DNA of 64,000 nt, from the NCBI GenBank assembly GCA_016794585.1, contig JAEUJM010000027.1:23515-87514 (forward strand). The letters run 5' to 3'. Made by a program: the position numbers and the translations under genes. Position 1 is the first letter of the stretch, and each line of letters begins with the position of its first letter. Below the pieces are notes generated by a model that had not been told where the DNA came from, ran no database searches, and saw only the letters and a list, made by a program, of their open reading frames with translations. Below, in pieces: positions 44,281 through 51,884 of the stretch. This DNA comes from Acidimicrobiales bacterium (GTDB lineage: Bacteria; Actinomycetota; Acidimicrobiia; Acidimicrobiales; DATDAH01).

Positions 44281-44663
44281 CAGCGCGACCGGATGATCGC
44301 CTCGCTGGCATCCAAGACGGCTCGCAGGACTCGAGATCGCTGATCGCTGGGCGTCGGCGGGTCGACAGCCGGCACGAGCACACCGGGATCATCGATACTC
44401 CGGTTCACCGAGAACAGATCGGCCAACACCTCCGGGTCGCCGTCATCGAGCGGCGGTGGGAGGGGGATGCTTCGAGCCCCCGCCATGGCGACCAACTCGA
44501 AGCCGCATGCGGTGAGCAATCGATGCAGCGTCTCTGCTGTCGGCTGCCGCCGGTCGTTCTCGATCGCCGAAATGTTCGCCTGCTTGATGCCAGAGACATC
44601 AGCGAGCTCAACCTGGGTCAATCCCCGTTGCTCTCGCGCTTGGCGGACCACGGTGCCGTACAT
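44280..44663 (-). CDS. XRE-family HTH regulator / antitoxin
   Basis: 127 residues from ATG 44663. An XRE helix-turn-helix (VVRQAREQRGLTQVELADVS, then GIKQANISAIENDRRQPTA) occupies the first half. The tail is acidic and helical. TATAGT (44671-44676) ends seven bases from the ATG, so the mRNA is likely leaderless. The -10 overlaps the ATATCGC-AA-GCGATAT operator at 44674, fitting autorepression. It is coupled to the nucleotidyltransferase gene. Confidence 0.88.
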   Translation of the reverse strand: MYGTVVRQAREQRGLTQVELADVSGIKQANISAIENDRRQPTAETLHRLLTACGFELVAMAGARSIPLPPPLDDGDPEVLADLFSVNRSIDDPGVLVPAVDPPTPSDQRSRVLRAVLDASEAIIRSR

Positions 44664-44673
44664 GAACCGCACT

Positions 44674-44689
44674 ATATCGCAAGCGATAT
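44674..44689. promoter_or_regulatory. Palindromic operator of the XRE gene
   Basis: ATATCGC-AA-GCGATAT, a perfect 7-bp inverted repeat that overlaps the XRE-gene -10 (TATAGT, minus strand). Confidence 0.75.
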
Positions 44690-44705
44690 TTCTGTGCCAA
44701 CTGAC

Positions 44706-44721
44706 AGCGATGTATATTGCT
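44706..44721. promoter_or_regulatory. Second, imperfect operator and vapBC -10
   Basis: AGCGAT-GTAT-ATTGCT is an inverted repeat with one mismatch that includes the TATATT -10 (44713-44718) of the CopG-like gene. Its AT-rich centre and location suggest binding by the RHH antitoxin or by the XRE protein. Confidence 0.5.
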
Positions 44722-44726
44722 GATGT

Positions 44727-44987
44727 ATGCGTCGGACCCAGATCTACCTCACTGAAGAGCAGGATGACGAGCTGAAGCGGTTGGCCGAGGCGCGCCACGA
44801 GTCGAAGGCCAGCGTCATCCGGGCCATCATCGACCGGGCCCTCGGTGCGGACATCGGCGTGGATGAGGACCGATCGGTGCTGCTCGACACGGCGGGGATC
44901 TGTGCTGACTACCCGGACTGGCCCGAGTGGCTCGAGGCGGTTCGGGGGTCCTCGGCGGCCGATCGCCTCACCGGCCTCGGCCTGTGA
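44727..44987 (+). CDS. vapB: Ribbon-helix-helix antitoxin (VapB-like)
   Basis: 86 residues. MRRTQIYLTEEQDDELKRLA gives the RHH beta-strand and first helix, and KASVIRAIIDRAL the second. The acidic tail (ADYPDWPEWLEAV) would wrap the toxin. No Shine-Dalgarno precedes the ATG; TATATT lies nine bases from it, so the mRNA is probably leaderless. It overlaps vapC by four bases (GTGA). Confidence 0.88.
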   Translation: MRRTQIYLTEEQDDELKRLAEARHESKASVIRAIIDRALGADIGVDEDRSVLLDTAGICADYPDWPEWLEAVRGSSAADRLTGLGL

Positions 44988-45361
44988 AGACGGTCTTCGA
45001 CAGCACGATCCTGATAGCGCATCTGCGCGGTGACGAACGGGCGACGGCGTTGTTGATCGCCCGTCCTCGAGAAGAACGACTCGTCAGCGTCGTGTCCCGG
45101 GTCGAGATCGAGGGCGGCATGCGCAGCGCCGAGCGCGCCGACGTCGCCCGTCTCTTCGGCGTCGCGACGATGGTCCCGGTCTCGGACGCGATCGCACAGC
45201 GCGCCGGCGAGTACCTGCGCACCTATCGGCGCTCGCACCAGGGCATCGACCTGGCCGACTACCTGATCGCCGCGACCGTCGACGTCCACGACGCCACGCT
45301 GGCCACCTTGAACGTGAAGCACTTCCCGATGATCGAGGGACTCCGGCCGGCGTTCCGCTGA
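44984..45361 (+). CDS. vapC: PIN-domain ribonuclease toxin (VapC-like)
   Basis: 125 residues from GTG 44984. The PIN acidic residues are visible: D in KTVFDSTI (about residue 6), E in SRVEIEGG, D in HQGIDLADYLIAA and D in VDVHDATLATLN. It would be a Mg-dependent ribonuclease inhibited by VapB. Coupled to the RHH gene; the module lies divergent from the XRE/nucleotidyltransferase pair. Confidence 0.9.
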   Translation: MKTVFDSTILIAHLRGDERATALLIARPREERLVSVVSRVEIEGGMRSAERADVARLFGVATMVPVSDAIAQRAGEYLRTYRRSHQGIDLADYLIAATVDVHDATLATLNVKHFPMIEGLRPAFR

Positions 45362-45407
45362 CCGCCCCCAGCGGGGTGAACTGTCGCCTCGCCGCCGCGG
45401 CGCAGCT

Positions 45408-47315
45408 TCAGGCGGGTTCGGGCTGGGGCTCCGCCTCCGGCTCGCCGACGGCGTCGCCGCGGATGAGGGTGCGGTAGAGGTCGCGGTAGAGGCCGCCGGC
45501 GGCCTCGAGCTCGTCGTGGGTGCCGCGCTCGACGATGCGGCCGTCCTCGACGACGAGGATCTGGTCGGCGGCGCGGATGGTGGACAGGCGGTGGGCGATG
45601 ACGATCGAGGTGCGGTCGGCGAGGGCCTCCTCGAGGGCGTCCTGCACCGCCGCCTCGTTCTCGGAGTCGAGGTGGCTGGTGGCCTCGTCGAGGATGACGA
45701 TGGCGGGGTCCTTGAGCAGCATGCGGGCGATGGCCAAGCGTTGCTTCTCGCCGCCGGACAGGCGGTAGCCCCGCTCGCCGACCACGGTGTCGTAGCCGTC
45801 GGGCAGGGCGGCGATGACGTCGTGGATCTGCGCCCGCCGGCAGGCGGCCACCACCTCGTCGAAGGTGGCGTCGGGCCGGGCGTAGAGCAGGTTGTCGCCG
45901 ACGGTGTCGTGGAACAGGTGCGGGTCCTGGCTGACCACGCCGATGGCGTCGCGGAGGCTGGTGAGGGTGAGGTCGCGCACGTCGTGGCCGTCGATGGTGA
46001 GCGATCCTTCGGTGACGTCGTAGAGCCGGGGGATCAGCGAGCTGAGCGTGGTCTTGCCCGCACCCGACGGACCGACCAGGGCGGTGAGGGTGCCGGCCGG
46101 GACGGTGGCGGTGATGCCCTTGAGCACCGGCTCGGAGGCCTCGCCGCTCAGCGGGCCCTCGTGGCCGGTGTTCACCTCGAGCGACGCGAGGGAGACGTCG
46201 GTAGCGGCGGGGTAGCGGAACCAGACGTCGTGGACGGCGATCTCGCCGGTGGGCTCGACGAGGTCGACGGCGCCGGGCCGTTCGGTGATCGCGTGCTCGG
46301 TGTCGAGCACCTCGAAGACCCGGTCGAACGACACGAAGGCGGTCATCAGGTCGACCCGGGCGTTCGTGAGGCTGGTGAGCGGCGTGTAGATCTGGGCCAC
46401 GTAGGTGCCGAGGGCCACCAGGGTGCCGATGGTGATCGACGACGAGATCACGAGCTGGCCGCCCAGCCAGTAGATGAGGGCGGTGCCGACGGCGCCCACC
46501 AGGGCGAGGGCGATCATGAAGGTGCGGCTGTAGACCGCGGTCAGCACGCCGATGTCGCGCACCCGGCCGGCCCGCGACGAGAAGTCGCCGGCCTCTTGGT
46601 CGTGGCGCCCGAAGAGCTTCACCAACAGGGCGCCCGACACGTTGAAGCGCTCGGTCATGGTCGTGTTCATGGACGAGTTGAGGTCCATCTGCTCGCGGGT
46701 CATGGCCTGGAGGCGCCGGCCCACCCGCTTGGTGGGGAGCAGGAACAGTGGCAAGAGCACGAGCGACAGGAGCGTGAGCTGCCACTGGAGGATGAACATC
46801 GCCGTCAGCGTCGTGACCAGCACCACGACGTTGGACACCACCGAGCCGAGGGTGCCGGTGACCGCCCGCTGCGCACCGATGACGTCGTTGTTGAGGCGGC
46901 TGATGAGCGCCCCGGTCTGGGTGCGGGTGAAGAACGCGATGGGCATGCGCTGCACGTGGTCGAACAGCGCCACCCGCAGGTCGAAGATGAGGCCCTCGCC
47001 GATGCGCGACGACCACCAGCGCTCGGCCAGCGACAGGCCGGCGGAGACGAACGCCACGCCCACCATCAGGGCGGCGGCGACGGACACCATGGTGCGGTCC
47101 GCCTCGGGGATGGCCTGGTCGATGATGCGCCGGATCAACAGGGCGGGGAGTAGCCCGATGACCGCCTCGGCCACGATCACGACGATGAACCCGACCAGCA
47201 GCGCCTTGTAGGGCTTCGCGAACTGCCAGACCCGCCGGATCAGTCCCTCGCCCAGGGTGGCGCCGGCGATCTTGGTCGGGTCGGCGCCCACGATCATGTG
47301 CGGCGGCATCCTCAC
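45408..47315 (-). CDS. ABC exporter (membrane + ATPase, single polypeptide)
   Basis: 635 residues. Six membrane helices in the N-terminal half (about residues 35-320) precede an NBD with Walker A GPSGAGKTT, Q-loop VSQDPHLF, signature LSGGEKQR and Walker B VILDEATSHLD. It forms a homodimeric exporter of the multidrug/lipid type. A loop at about 375-400 (NTGHEGPLSGEASE) makes the linker slightly longer than usual. Substrate unknown. Starts at GTG 47315 or ATG 47309. It lies upstream of, but separate from, tatA. Confidence 0.93.
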   Translation of the reverse strand: MRMPPHMIVGADPTKIAGATLGEGLIRRVWQFAKPYKALLVGFIVVIVAEAVIGLLPALLIRRIIDQAIPEADRTMVSVAAALMVGVAFVSAGLSLAERWWSSRIGEGLIFDLRVALFDHVQRMPIAFFTRTQTGALISRLNNDVIGAQRAVTGTLGSVVSNVVVLVTTLTAMFILQWQLTLLSLVLLPLFLLPTKRVGRRLQAMTREQMDLNSSMNTTMTERFNVSGALLVKLFGRHDQEAGDFSSRAGRVRDIGVLTAVYSRTFMIALALVGAVGTALIYWLGGQLVISSSITIGTLVALGTYVAQIYTPLTSLTNARVDLMTAFVSFDRVFEVLDTEHAITERPGAVDLVEPTGEIAVHDVWFRYPAATDVSLASLEVNTGHEGPLSGEASEPVLKGITATVPAGTLTALVGPSGAGKTTLSSLIPRLYDVTEGSLTIDGHDVRDLTLTSLRDAIGVVSQDPHLFHDTVGDNLLYARPDATFDEVVAACRRAQIHDVIAALPDGYDTVVGERGYRLSGGEKQRLAIARMLLKDPAIVILDEATSHLDSENEAAVQDALEEALADRTSIVIAHRLSTIRAADQILVVEDGRIVERGTHDELEAAGGLYRDLYRTLIRGDAVGEPEAEPQPEPA

Positions 47316-47333
47316 GCCCGCAGCCTAGGACGC

Positions 47334-47349
47334 GTAATCAGGTAATCAG
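47334..47349. repeat. 8-bp direct tandem repeat before the ABC exporter
   Basis: GTAATCAG occurs twice back to back (47334-47341 and 47342-47349), 19 bases upstream of the ABC gene. On the minus strand it reads CTGATTAC twice and could be an operator half-site pair. Confidence 0.5.
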
Positions 47350-47391
47350 TGGCCCGCGGCCGAGTCGGTGGCGGGAAGAGGAGGGGTCAGC

Positions 47392-47565
47392 TCACTCGGT
47401 CGTGCCCCCAGCGCGATCGTCGCCCTTGGCCCCGTCCTCGGCACCCGCCTTGAGCTCGGCCTGGGCCCGACCGAGTGATCGGGCCAGCTTGGGCAGCTGG
47501 GACCCGCCGAACAGCAGCAGGATCACCGCGAAGATGATCAGCAGTTCCGGTGCGCCGAGGTTCAT
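47392..47565 (-). CDS. tatA: Twin-arginine translocase subunit TatA
   Basis: 57 residues. PELLIIFAVILLLFGGSQLP, one membrane helix and the FGxxxLP hinge, is followed by an amphipathic helix KLARSLGRAQAEL, the TatA/E pattern. AGGAGGATGA sits just before ATG 47565. It is the last gene of the nos cluster, and NosZ has a twin-arginine signal, so a dedicated Tat pore subunit is likely. A tatE gene occupies the same position in the Pseudomonas stutzeri nos cluster. Confidence 0.93.
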   Translation of the reverse strand: MNLGAPELLIIFAVILLLFGGSQLPKLARSLGRAQAELKAGAEDGAKGDDRAGGTTE

Positions 47566-47617
47566 GATTTCATCCTCCTGAGGGACGGGGGGGCAGAGCG
47601 CGGGTCCATGGTTCCGG

Positions 47618-48445
47618 TCACACGTCGCGGTGCACGAGCGCCCACCGGGCCAGGATGAGCGGGACGGCGGTCCACAGCACGAGCGCAGCGACGAGGACGC
47701 CGGCGGCGCCACCCGCGCCGAAGCGCTCGTTCAGATACGAGCCGAACGGGCCGAGGACGGTTCCATCGGGGCTGACGCTCAGAAGTGCCAGCACCCGGCC
47801 TGCCTCGAGCGGGTTGAGCACCACCATCGACAGGAGTCCCGACGGGCCCATCCGCACCGCCGGCGCGATGGCGGCCAGGGCGAGGTCCATGCCGAGGGCC
47901 AGGAGGAACCAGATGGTGATGGCGGCTGCGACCGCCTGCATGCGGGTGTTCGCGAACGCGGACATGGCCAGGCCGAGTGCCACGCAGGCGGCCGACACGC
48001 CGAGCGACACCGCCACGAGCGACACGAGGGGCATCACGTCCGAGGACTTCGCCACCCCGGACAGCACGACCGCGGCGGCCCCGAAACCGAGCAGGACCGA
48101 AGTCCACAGCGCACCGACGAGGCCCACGAAGGAGCCGAGCACGATCGAGGCGCGTGAGACCGGTTGCGAGGCGATCACCGAGAGCACGCCCTGTTCCCGG
48201 GCGGCCACGAGCGCGTTGGCGCCGAGGATGAGCCCCATCACCGCGGGCAGCAGGATCCCGAGGTTGATGAGCCCAGCCGACACGGGGCCCACCCCGGTGA
48301 GACCGAGGTCCCGCAGTGATCGCATGCCGAGCAGCGAGACGGCCAGGCACAGCGCCGCGAACGCGACGGCCGTGCCGAGCACCCATCGGCTGCGCGCCGC
48401 GCCGCGGAACTCCCAGGAGGCGAGGATGGCGAGCGGGTGGTTCAC
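47618..48445 (-). CDS. nosY: NosY-like ABC permease
   Basis: 275 residues with six hydrophobic helices (LGTAVAFAALCLAVSLLG, INLGILLPAVMGLILGANA, SIVLGSFVGLVGALW and others). It matches the ABC-2 type permeases of nos clusters, with ALVAAREQGVLSVIASQPVS as the typical cytoplasmic gate. NosFY, with NosD, are needed to assemble the CuZ site of N2O reductase. The GTG overlaps the nosF end by four bases. Confidence 0.88.
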   Translation of the reverse strand: MNHPLAILASWEFRGAARSRWVLGTAVAFAALCLAVSLLGMRSLRDLGLTGVGPVSAGLINLGILLPAVMGLILGANALVAAREQGVLSVIASQPVSRASIVLGSFVGLVGALWTSVLLGFGAAAVVLSGVAKSSDVMPLVSLVAVSLGVSAACVALGLAMSAFANTRMQAVAAAITIWFLLALGMDLALAAIAPAVRMGPSGLLSMVVLNPLEAGRVLALLSVSPDGTVLGPFGSYLNERFGAGGAAGVLVAALVLWTAVPLILARWALVHRDV

Positions 48446-49116
48446 GCCGTCGCCTCTTGCTCGTCGTCGCGCCCTTCGGTGAGCGAGGATGCGACGATCC
48501 TGCCGTTGCGCAGGACGACGACGGCGTCGCCGACGCCTGCGAGATCGCTCGGCGACGGGCTGGCGATCAGCGCGGTGGTGCCCTGATCCCGTAGCGTGCC
48601 GAGCACCCCCCAGAACGCGGCGCGTCCGTCCTCGTCGAGGTTCGCCACGGGCTCGTCGAGGAGCAGGAGCGGCGGTGACCCGAGCAGGGCGACGGCGATG
48701 GCCACTCGTTGGCGCTGCCCGCCCGACAGCGTGCCCACACGGGTGTCGCCCTCCCGCAGGAAGTCGTCGGGGAGGGGGAGCTCGGTGGGATCGGCACCGC
48801 GCAGTGCGGCGAAGAAGTAGAGGGCCTCGGCGATGGTCATGTGCGGCGGGAGGGCCATCACCTGAGGGAGGTAGCCGAACAAGCGGCGCGTCCGGGCGTG
48901 GCGGTCGATGGGTTCGCCGCAGATCTCGATCGATCCCGTGTGGCGGGCCAGGCCCGCGATGCAGCGCAGAAGGGTCGACTTCCCGCTGCCGTTCGAGCCG
49001 GCGAGGGTGATGATGCTGCTCGGCGGTCCGGAGAAGCTGACGTCGTGGAGGACGGGCGCGAGGTGGCGGCCGTAGCGCTTCGACACCCCCGTCACCCGCA
49101 CCACGGCGTCACCCAC
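48442..49116 (-). CDS. nosF: NosF-like ABC ATPase
   Basis: 224 residues from GTG 49116 (GAGG upstream; GTG 49140 is an alternative). Walker A GSNGSGKST, signature LSGGQRQRV and Walker B LLLLDEPVANLDEDG are complete. It powers NosY in CuZ-site assembly. It overlaps nosD by eight bases and nosY by four. Confidence 0.92.
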   Translation of the reverse strand: MGDAVVRVTGVSKRYGRHLAPVLHDVSFSGPPSSIITLAGSNGSGKSTLLRCIAGLARHTGSIEICGEPIDRHARTRRLFGYLPQVMALPPHMTIAEALYFFAALRGADPTELPLPDDFLREGDTRVGTLSGGQRQRVAIAVALLGSPPLLLLDEPVANLDEDGRAAFWGVLGTLRDQGTTALIASPSPSDLAGVGDAVVVLRNGRIVASSLTEGRDDEQEATA

Positions 49117-50650
49117 TGCGGTGCCTCGGGATGCGGGCACGCAAGAGCAGGAGTGCGCAGGCGGTGATGAGCACGACGCCGACGATCCCCTGGCGCGCGC
49201 CGGTGGTCTCCGACCGCCGCTCGTGGGCCAGGGTGGGCGAGGCGATCTCCATCATGGGGTGGGTGTCGAGGGCGACCGGGTCCTCGGGTGCCCAGCGATC
49301 CTCGACCGCCTGTAGCAGACGGAACGCGGGCCCTGACATGAGTGCGATCAGCGAGGGGGATCGGGTCAGGGTGTGTTCGATGCTGCCCCCCTGCACGTAC
49401 GGGAGGTCACCCACGCCGTCCCCGCCGTTGTCGTAGCCCTTGTACGAGCTCCAGTAGTTCCCCCGCTCGGCGACCGTCCACTCGATCTCGGGTACCTCGT
49501 CCTCGGCCACGACGTGCACCGTGTTCTCGACGAAGCTGTTTCCCGAGAAGGCACCATGCGACGCGACCATGACCTCGACCCCGATCTGGTTGAGACCGAT
49601 GGTGTTGTCCCGGATGAGCGCGGGTTCAGCGTCCGACGAGGTGGCGCCACCGTTGTCGAGCTTGATTCCGACCCGGTTCGCGGCGATCACGTTGCGGTCG
49701 AAGACCACACCGGCACCGTCCTTGACCACGAAGCCGAACCCGGTTGCCGGCGACCGGCTGTGCATCACCGTGTTCCCCGTGAGCTCGAACGGACCGCCGT
49801 ACATGAGGATGGCGCCGGCGAGGTTGCCGTCGAAGAAGTTGTCCTCCGCGTCGAGGGCGGACGCGTACATCGCGTGGACCGCGTAGCGGCCGTTGCGGAC
49901 TTCGTTGTCGCGCACCGTCGCGTCGCGGGCGAAGGTCAGGAAGACGCCGTCGCGCGCCGAGTCGATGTCGTTGCCCTCGACGACGGCGCCCGCGGCGTTG
50001 TTGAGGGTGATGGCGTCACCCCGACGGGCGCTCTGGTTCGAGACGGTGCCGCCGTGGTCCATCCCGGTCATGTCCGCGTCGCCGCCGGTGGCGTGGAGCT
50101 CGCCGGTGACGGCGCCCTCCTCGAAGCCCACGATGGTGTTGTCGGCGACCGTCGCGTCGTCGGCCTCGATGACCTGGATCCCCATGTAGCTGTCCATGAT
50201 CAGGTTGTCCTCGACGATCACGTCGTCCGCCTCGACCCGGATGGCCGTCGGGGTGCCCACGGGCCCCGGGCCGGTGCCCATGACGTGCAGTCCGCGCACG
50301 GTCGAGCCCCTCGCCCCCGGGGCGACGCGCAGCACGGTACCCTCCCCGCCTCCGTCGAGCACGGGCAGGCCCTCCCCCACCAGGTGCACGGGCCGGCGGA
50401 CGACGAAGCTCCCTTGGTAGGTCCCGGGCTCGACCACGATGGTCTCGCCCGGCTCGGCATCCGCCAGTCTCCGGGTCAGCTCGTCGCCGGAGGTCTCGTC
50501 CGTCGAGCCGCCGTCGCTCGATCCGCCCATGTCCATCCCGCCCATGTCCATCCCGCTCGTGTGGTCGTGGGTCGGGGGGGTGTCGGAGGCGCAGCCGAGG
50601 GTGATGGCACAGATGAGCGCGGCGACGGTCAGTGGACCTCGTCGGGTCAT
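49109..50650 (-). CDS. nosD: NosD-like right-handed beta-helix copper protein
   Basis: 513 residues from ATG 50650. A lipobox (ITLGC) is followed by a His/Met-rich stretch (HDHTSGMDMGGMDMGG) and then a beta-helix of parallel repeats (VRDNEV, VEGNDI, IRDNTIGLN and many others), the CASH/NosD fold. A C-terminal membrane helix (GIVGVVLITACALLLL) is present. NosD delivers copper or sulfur for CuZ. The HMDM motif resembles copper-loading tails, and the lipobox would anchor it outside. It overlaps the 253-residue gene by four bases. Confidence 0.9.
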   Translation of the reverse strand: MTRRGPLTVAALICAITLGCASDTPPTHDHTSGMDMGGMDMGGSSDGGSTDETSGDELTRRLADAEPGETIVVEPGTYQGSFVVRRPVHLVGEGLPVLDGGGEGTVLRVAPGARGSTVRGLHVMGTGPGPVGTPTAIRVEADDVIVEDNLIMDSYMGIQVIEADDATVADNTIVGFEEGAVTGELHATGGDADMTGMDHGGTVSNQSARRGDAITLNNAAGAVVEGNDIDSARDGVFLTFARDATVRDNEVRNGRYAVHAMYASALDAEDNFFDGNLAGAILMYGGPFELTGNTVMHSRSPATGFGFVVKDGAGVVFDRNVIAANRVGIKLDNGGATSSDAEPALIRDNTIGLNQIGVEVMVASHGAFSGNSFVENTVHVVAEDEVPEIEWTVAERGNYWSSYKGYDNGGDGVGDLPYVQGGSIEHTLTRSPSLIALMSGPAFRLLQAVEDRWAPEDPVALDTHPMMEIASPTLAHERRSETTGARQGIVGVVLITACALLLLRARIPRHRSG

Positions 50651-51408
50651 GACCCCTCGGGTCGTTCGACCAGGCGGTCGGGCGCGTACCGGATCCAGAG
50701 CCAGGAGCCGAAGGAGGCGATGGCCGCGGCCAGGACCACGAGGATCAACGCGAGTCCTGGTCGGGCGTCGACGTGGAACTGGTAGATCGTGCTCGGCCCG
50801 AGCACCCGCGGGGTGAACGAATCGGGACGGAACGCCGCGGTCCGGTCGAGGTCGTGGCCGTACACGTAGAGGTGGTACTGGGTCATGACCAGGACGCCGA
50901 GCGGTAGGCCCCACAGCCACACCAGCGAAAGCCAACGGAGCAGCCGCCGACGGGTCAGCACGGCCACGGCCACCGCCACGGCCGACACGATGGCTCCGGG
51001 CAGCCACAACACCATCTCGGGCGCGATGCGACCGACGGTGTTGTCGCCGATGGGCAGCGCGGTCGACCCGCACGGGACGTTGGGCTCGCCGAGTCGCTGC
51101 ATGCCGACGTAGTGGTTGAGCTCGTTTATCTCGCAGATGTCGCCGACCAGGCGGTCGCCGTAGGCGGTGAGCCGCAAGGCGTTGTCGTCGTGGTACTGCG
51201 GGGCGTCGAGGGTCGCGCTCCACAGGGGCAGGGGGATGGCGACGAGGCAGAGCAGGGCCCCGGCGATCGCCAGTGCCCAGCGCACCGGCCGGATCGGGCG
51301 GGGCTGCCCGGCCGGCGCGGCGCCGTCGTCGGCTCCCGTGGCGCCGGCGCCGCCCACCGGGCGGGTCGCCCCGCCCGGGTCGGCGTCGAGGTCGGTCGGC
51401 GTGCTCAC
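50647..51408 (-). CDS. Conserved nos-cluster membrane protein (NosB-like candidate)
   Basis: 253 residues from GTG 51408. Three or four membrane helices and the loop LTAYGDRLVGDICEINELNH with YVGMQRL are visible. Proteins with a DxxEINxLNHYVGM-like loop recur in nos clusters that carry atypical (clade II) NosZ, where such a gene is often called nosB. It may support electron transfer or copper delivery; no haem motif is present. It lies between nosD and the cupredoxin and overlaps nosD. Confidence 0.65.
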   Translation of the reverse strand: MSTPTDLDADPGGATRPVGGAGATGADDGAAPAGQPRPIRPVRWALAIAGALLCLVAIPLPLWSATLDAPQYHDDNALRLTAYGDRLVGDICEINELNHYVGMQRLGEPNVPCGSTALPIGDNTVGRIAPEMVLWLPGAIVSAVAVAVAVLTRRRLLRWLSLVWLWGLPLGVLVMTQYHLYVYGHDLDRTAAFRPDSFTPRVLGPSTIYQFHVDARPGLALILVVLAAAIASFGSWLWIRYAPDRLVERPEGS

Positions 51409-51415
51409 CGCGGGC

Positions 51416-51817
51416 TCAAGCCGCCGCGGTGAGGGTGCCTTCCATGCCCGCTTCCCGGTGACCGGGGACGCTGCAGAAGAAGGTGATCTCACCGGCGGGG
51501 ACCTGGAACGTGCCCTCGGCGGTCTCTCCAGGGGTGACCGCGACCTTGCGGTCCTCCTGGCCCTCGATGGTGAAGTCGTGCTCGACCGCGCCACCGTTGA
51601 CGAGCGCGATCGTGAAGTCCTCGTCGGCGGTGACCTCGATCGCGTCGGGGTCGAACGCGAACTCGGTGGCGTTGATCTCGATGCTGCCGGCGCTCGGCCC
51701 GTCGGCGCTCGAGGTGGCCGTCGTGTCGTCGCCGGCGTCCTCGGAGTCCGAGCCGCAGGCGCTGAGCAGGAACGCGACGGCGCCGAGGGCGAGGAGGAGG
51801 GCGAGGGTTCGTTTCAT
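51416..51817 (-). CDS. Cupredoxin lipoprotein, nos-associated
   Basis: 133 residues with lipobox LLSACGS and an acidic linker. Type 1 copper ligands are complete: His in VEHDFTI, Cys in FFCSVPGH (with its His) and Met in EAGMEG. A plastocyanin-like electron donor is expected. It lies directly downstream of nosZ on the minus strand, so it may deliver electrons to the CuA site in place of cytochrome c. Role by context. Confidence 0.88.
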   Translation of the reverse strand: MKRTLALLLALGAVAFLLSACGSDSEDAGDDTTATSSADGPSAGSIEINATEFAFDPDAIEVTADEDFTIALVNGGAVEHDFTIEGQEDRKVAVTPGETAEGTFQVPAGEITFFCSVPGHREAGMEGTLTAAA

Positions 51818-51884
51818 GGTCAGATGCTCCTAGTGGGGAAGGTGTCGGCTGATGCGTCGGTGAGGTGTCGGGCGACGATCGGGG

